This document shows positions 62,456 through 64,000 of a DNA stretch of 64,000 bases, piece after piece (the stretch's first letter is position 1; every line of letters starts with the position of its first letter). Below the pieces are notes generated by a model. It was not told where the DNA came from. It saw nothing but the letters and a program-made list of their open reading frames with translations, and made no database searches. The position numbers were made by a program, and so were the translations under genes. Origin of the DNA: an uncultured Christensenellaceae bacterium. Its GTDB lineage: Bacteria; Bacillota; Clostridia; Christensenellales; Borkfalkiaceae. The stretch spans positions 48,075-112,074 of the forward strand of contig CAJUOV010000005.1 of NCBI GenBank assembly GCA_910588695.1. Direction: 5' to 3'.

Positions 62456-64000
62456 TTACTGCATTTTTTCAAGAAGTTTGAAGTCGATCCCTTTTTCGCC
62501 GATCTTTATGATTTCCACCTTGACCATATCTCCGATTTGAAGCACGTCTTCCACGCTTTCGACGCGTTTGTCGCTCAATTTGGAAATGTGAATCATACCG
62601 TCTTTTTTGGGAGCAAATTCAACGAACGCGCCCACCTTAGGCAGAATCCTTACGACCGTACCCAAAAATCTGTCTCCCACTTCGGGATCGTGCACAATGC
62701 TTTCGATAATCGCTTTCGCTCTGTCGCAAGCCTCGTAATCCCCGTAGGAAGCGATGCTGACCGTGCCGTCCTCTTCAATGTCGATCTTCGCGCCCGTCTC
62801 TGCGATGATCGAATTGATGACCTTGCCCTGCTTGCCGACGACGTCGCCGATCTTTTCGGGATCGATCTTAATGGATATAATACGGGGTGCATATTTGCTG
62901 AGCTGATGCGCGACTTCTGGTACGCATTCGAGCATTTTGGAGAGAATGAACTGTCTGCCCTCGTTCGCCTGCTCGATCGCGGTGTGCATGATCTCTTCGG
63001 AAATACCCTTGATCTTAATATCCATCTGAATGGCGGTAATTCCCTTCGTCGTTCCCGCAACCTTAAAGTCCATGTCTCCGAGGAAGTCCTCCAAGCCCTG
63101 AATATCCGTCAGAACGCGGAACTCGCCCGTTTCCTGATTTTTGATGAGACCCATTGCAACGCCCGCAACGGGAGCCTTGATAGGCACGCCCGCATCCATG
63201 AGCGCCATGGTGGAGCCGCAGACGCTCGCCATCGAAGAAGAACCGTTCGAAGAAAGAATATCGTTTACGACACGGATCGCATAGGGAAAATCCGCTTCGG
63301 AAGGAATCACGGGAACAAGCGCGCGTTCTGCGAGTGCGCCGTGACCGATCTCTCTTCTGCCTGCGCCGCGGATCGCCTTTGCTTCGCCCGTGCAATATCC
63401 GGGGAAGTTATATTGATGCATATAGCGCTTCTCCGTTTCTTCGTCGAGCCCTTCGAGTTTCTGTTTTGCCACAAGCATGTCGAGAGTACAGGTCGTAAGC
63501 GTCTGCGTCTGACCGCGCGTGAAGATCGCGGAGCCGTGCACGCGGGGAAGGATGTGCCGTTCGCACCAGATCGGGCGCACGTCCTTAAGACCTCTTCCGT
63601 CGGGACGGATCCCCTTGTCGAAAATCTTCGCGCGGATTTTTTCTTTATTCAGATAATAAATGCTGTCTTTGATCTCGCGTTTGTTCTCGGGATAAATTTC
63701 CGCAAAGTGTTCAAGCGTCTCTTTTTCCACCTGATCGTAACGCGCTTCGCGCTCTTTTCTGTCAGTGGTGTCGATCGCCCACTCGATTTTCTTTTCGGCA
63801 AATTTTCTGACTTCTTTGTCAAGCTCTTCGGGAACATGATAAAGTTCGATCTCTTTTTTGGGCTTGCCGATCGCGGGAACAACATCTTTTTCGATGAACT
63901 CGCAGATTTTGGCAATTTCTTTATGACCGAACATGATGGCGCCGACCATTTCGTCGTTCGTCACCTCGTCCGCGCCCGCTTCGATCATGAGGATCGCGTC
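62456..64000 (-). CDS. pnp: Polyribonucleotide nucleotidyltransferase (partial, 5' end outside window)
   Basis: The C-terminal ~515 residues of PNPase. Visible parts are the linker helical domain (AIMFGHKEIAKICEFIEKD), the second RNase PH domain with IFTRGQTQTL, CTGEAKAIRGAGRREIGHGALAERAL and the catalytic DILSSNGSSSMASVCG region, then a KH domain (VVGKQGKVINSI) and an S1 domain that ends close to the stop. It degrades RNA 3' to 5' by phosphorolysis. The frame is open to the window edge, and a Met near 63988 is internal. There is no extended tail after S1. Confidence 0.96.
   Translation of the reverse strand, partial: DAILMIEAGADEVTNDEMVGAIMFGHKEIAKICEFIEKDVVPAIGKPKKEIELYHVPEELDKEVRKFAEKKIEWAIDTTDRKEREARYDQVEKETLEHFAEIYPENKREIKDSIYYLNKEKIRAKIFDKGIRPDGRGLKDVRPIWCERHILPRVHGSAIFTRGQTQTLTTCTLDMLVAKQKLEGLDEETEKRYMHQYNFPGYCTGEAKAIRGAGRREIGHGALAERALVPVIPSEADFPYAIRVVNDILSSNGSSSMASVCGSTMALMDAGVPIKAPVAGVAMGLIKNQETGEFRVLTDIQGLEDFLGDMDFKVAGTTKGITAIQMDIKIKGISEEIMHTAIEQANEGRQFILSKMLECVPEVAHQLSKYAPRIISIKIDPEKIGDVVGKQGKVINSIIAETGAKIDIEEDGTVSIASYGDYEACDRAKAIIESIVHDPEVGDRFLGTVVRILPKVGAFVEFAPKKDGMIHISKLSDKRVESVEDVLQIGDMVKVEIIKIGEKGIDFKLLEKMQ

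Noticed and set aside
1..64000. tRNA, rRNA, tmRNA or insertion-sequence features
   Set aside because: I looked in the intergenic regions for cloverleaf arms with CCA ends, conserved rRNA stretches and transposase motifs and saw none; a covariance scan would settle small RNAs.

Overview
The window is 64 kb of mid-GC chromosomal DNA from a spore-forming member of the Clostridia. Gene order and content support this: tig-clpP-clpX, ylxM-ffh-rpsP-khpA, plsX-rnc-smc-ftsY, lgt to pyrR, a CotF-type coat protein, a SpoVB-like flippase, a sigma-B-type cascade and a tetrahydrofolate riboswitch. A modular GH43 arabinanase lipoprotein and a GH1 beta-glucosidase suggest an animal-gut habitat. An uncultured Christensenellales-like lineage would fit, but that is inference. 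I see no rRNA, tRNA, CRISPR array, insertion sequence or prophage.

Layout. 1-4.7 kb: truncated GH43 lipoprotein, YitT-type membrane protein, a very cysteine-rich small protein, and RNase Y. 4.7-15.4 kb: one long leftward operon, ftsK-rimO-pgsA-cinA-recA-nadE-beta-glucosidase, with overlapping or closely spaced genes. 15.5-20.6 kb: leftward operon lgt-pncB-(DivIVA-like)-lspA-rluD-pyrR. 20.6-21.5 kb: folT-type ECF S component behind a THF riboswitch. 21.5-29.6 kb: an accessory stretch with YetF/DUF4363, a lipoprotein whose promoter contains a G9 tract, spore coat genes, nth, a NifS-like enzyme divergent from DUF3343, an S41 protease and a CdaR-type regulator. 29.9-33 kb: a 997-residue membrane/coiled-coil protein I do not recognise. 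33-34.8 kb: rsbV, a degenerate anti-sigma gene, a sigma-B-like gene and a second anti-sigma gene. 34.8-38.8 kb: a degenerate dehydrogenase-like protein, a His-rich ArsP_2-type metal exporter and an orphan MalK-type ATPase with a repeat tail. 38.9-44 kb: tig-clpP-clpX and rqcH. 44-49.3 kb: cysK, two probable spore-surface genes, a SpoVB-like flippase and pgi. 49.3-53 kb: the SRP/ribosome cluster, with a patatin and a partner gene at its end. 53-54 kb: an AT-rich patch with a DUF6809-like gene broken by a stop codon and two XRE regulators. 54-60 kb: plsX-rnc-smc-ftsY. 60-64 kb: CDF transporter, solitary MazF, XRE regulator and the 3' part of pnp.

Shared themes. NAD is served by three loci: PncB makes NaMN, the CinA C-terminal domain deamidates NMN, and NadE finishes NAD. 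Membrane biogenesis is spread over pgsA, plsX, lgt, lspA and the SRP genes. Regulation seen directly in the DNA includes a consensus promoter with a mononucleotide spacer tract, hairpins that contain the ribosome-binding site, promoters whose -35 box lies inside the upstream terminator stem, and several genes with a -10 box only 5-6 nt before the ATG and no Shine-Dalgarno sequence, which suggests leaderless mRNAs. Genes whose reading frame runs off the window (GH43 at the left, pnp at the right) are partial.
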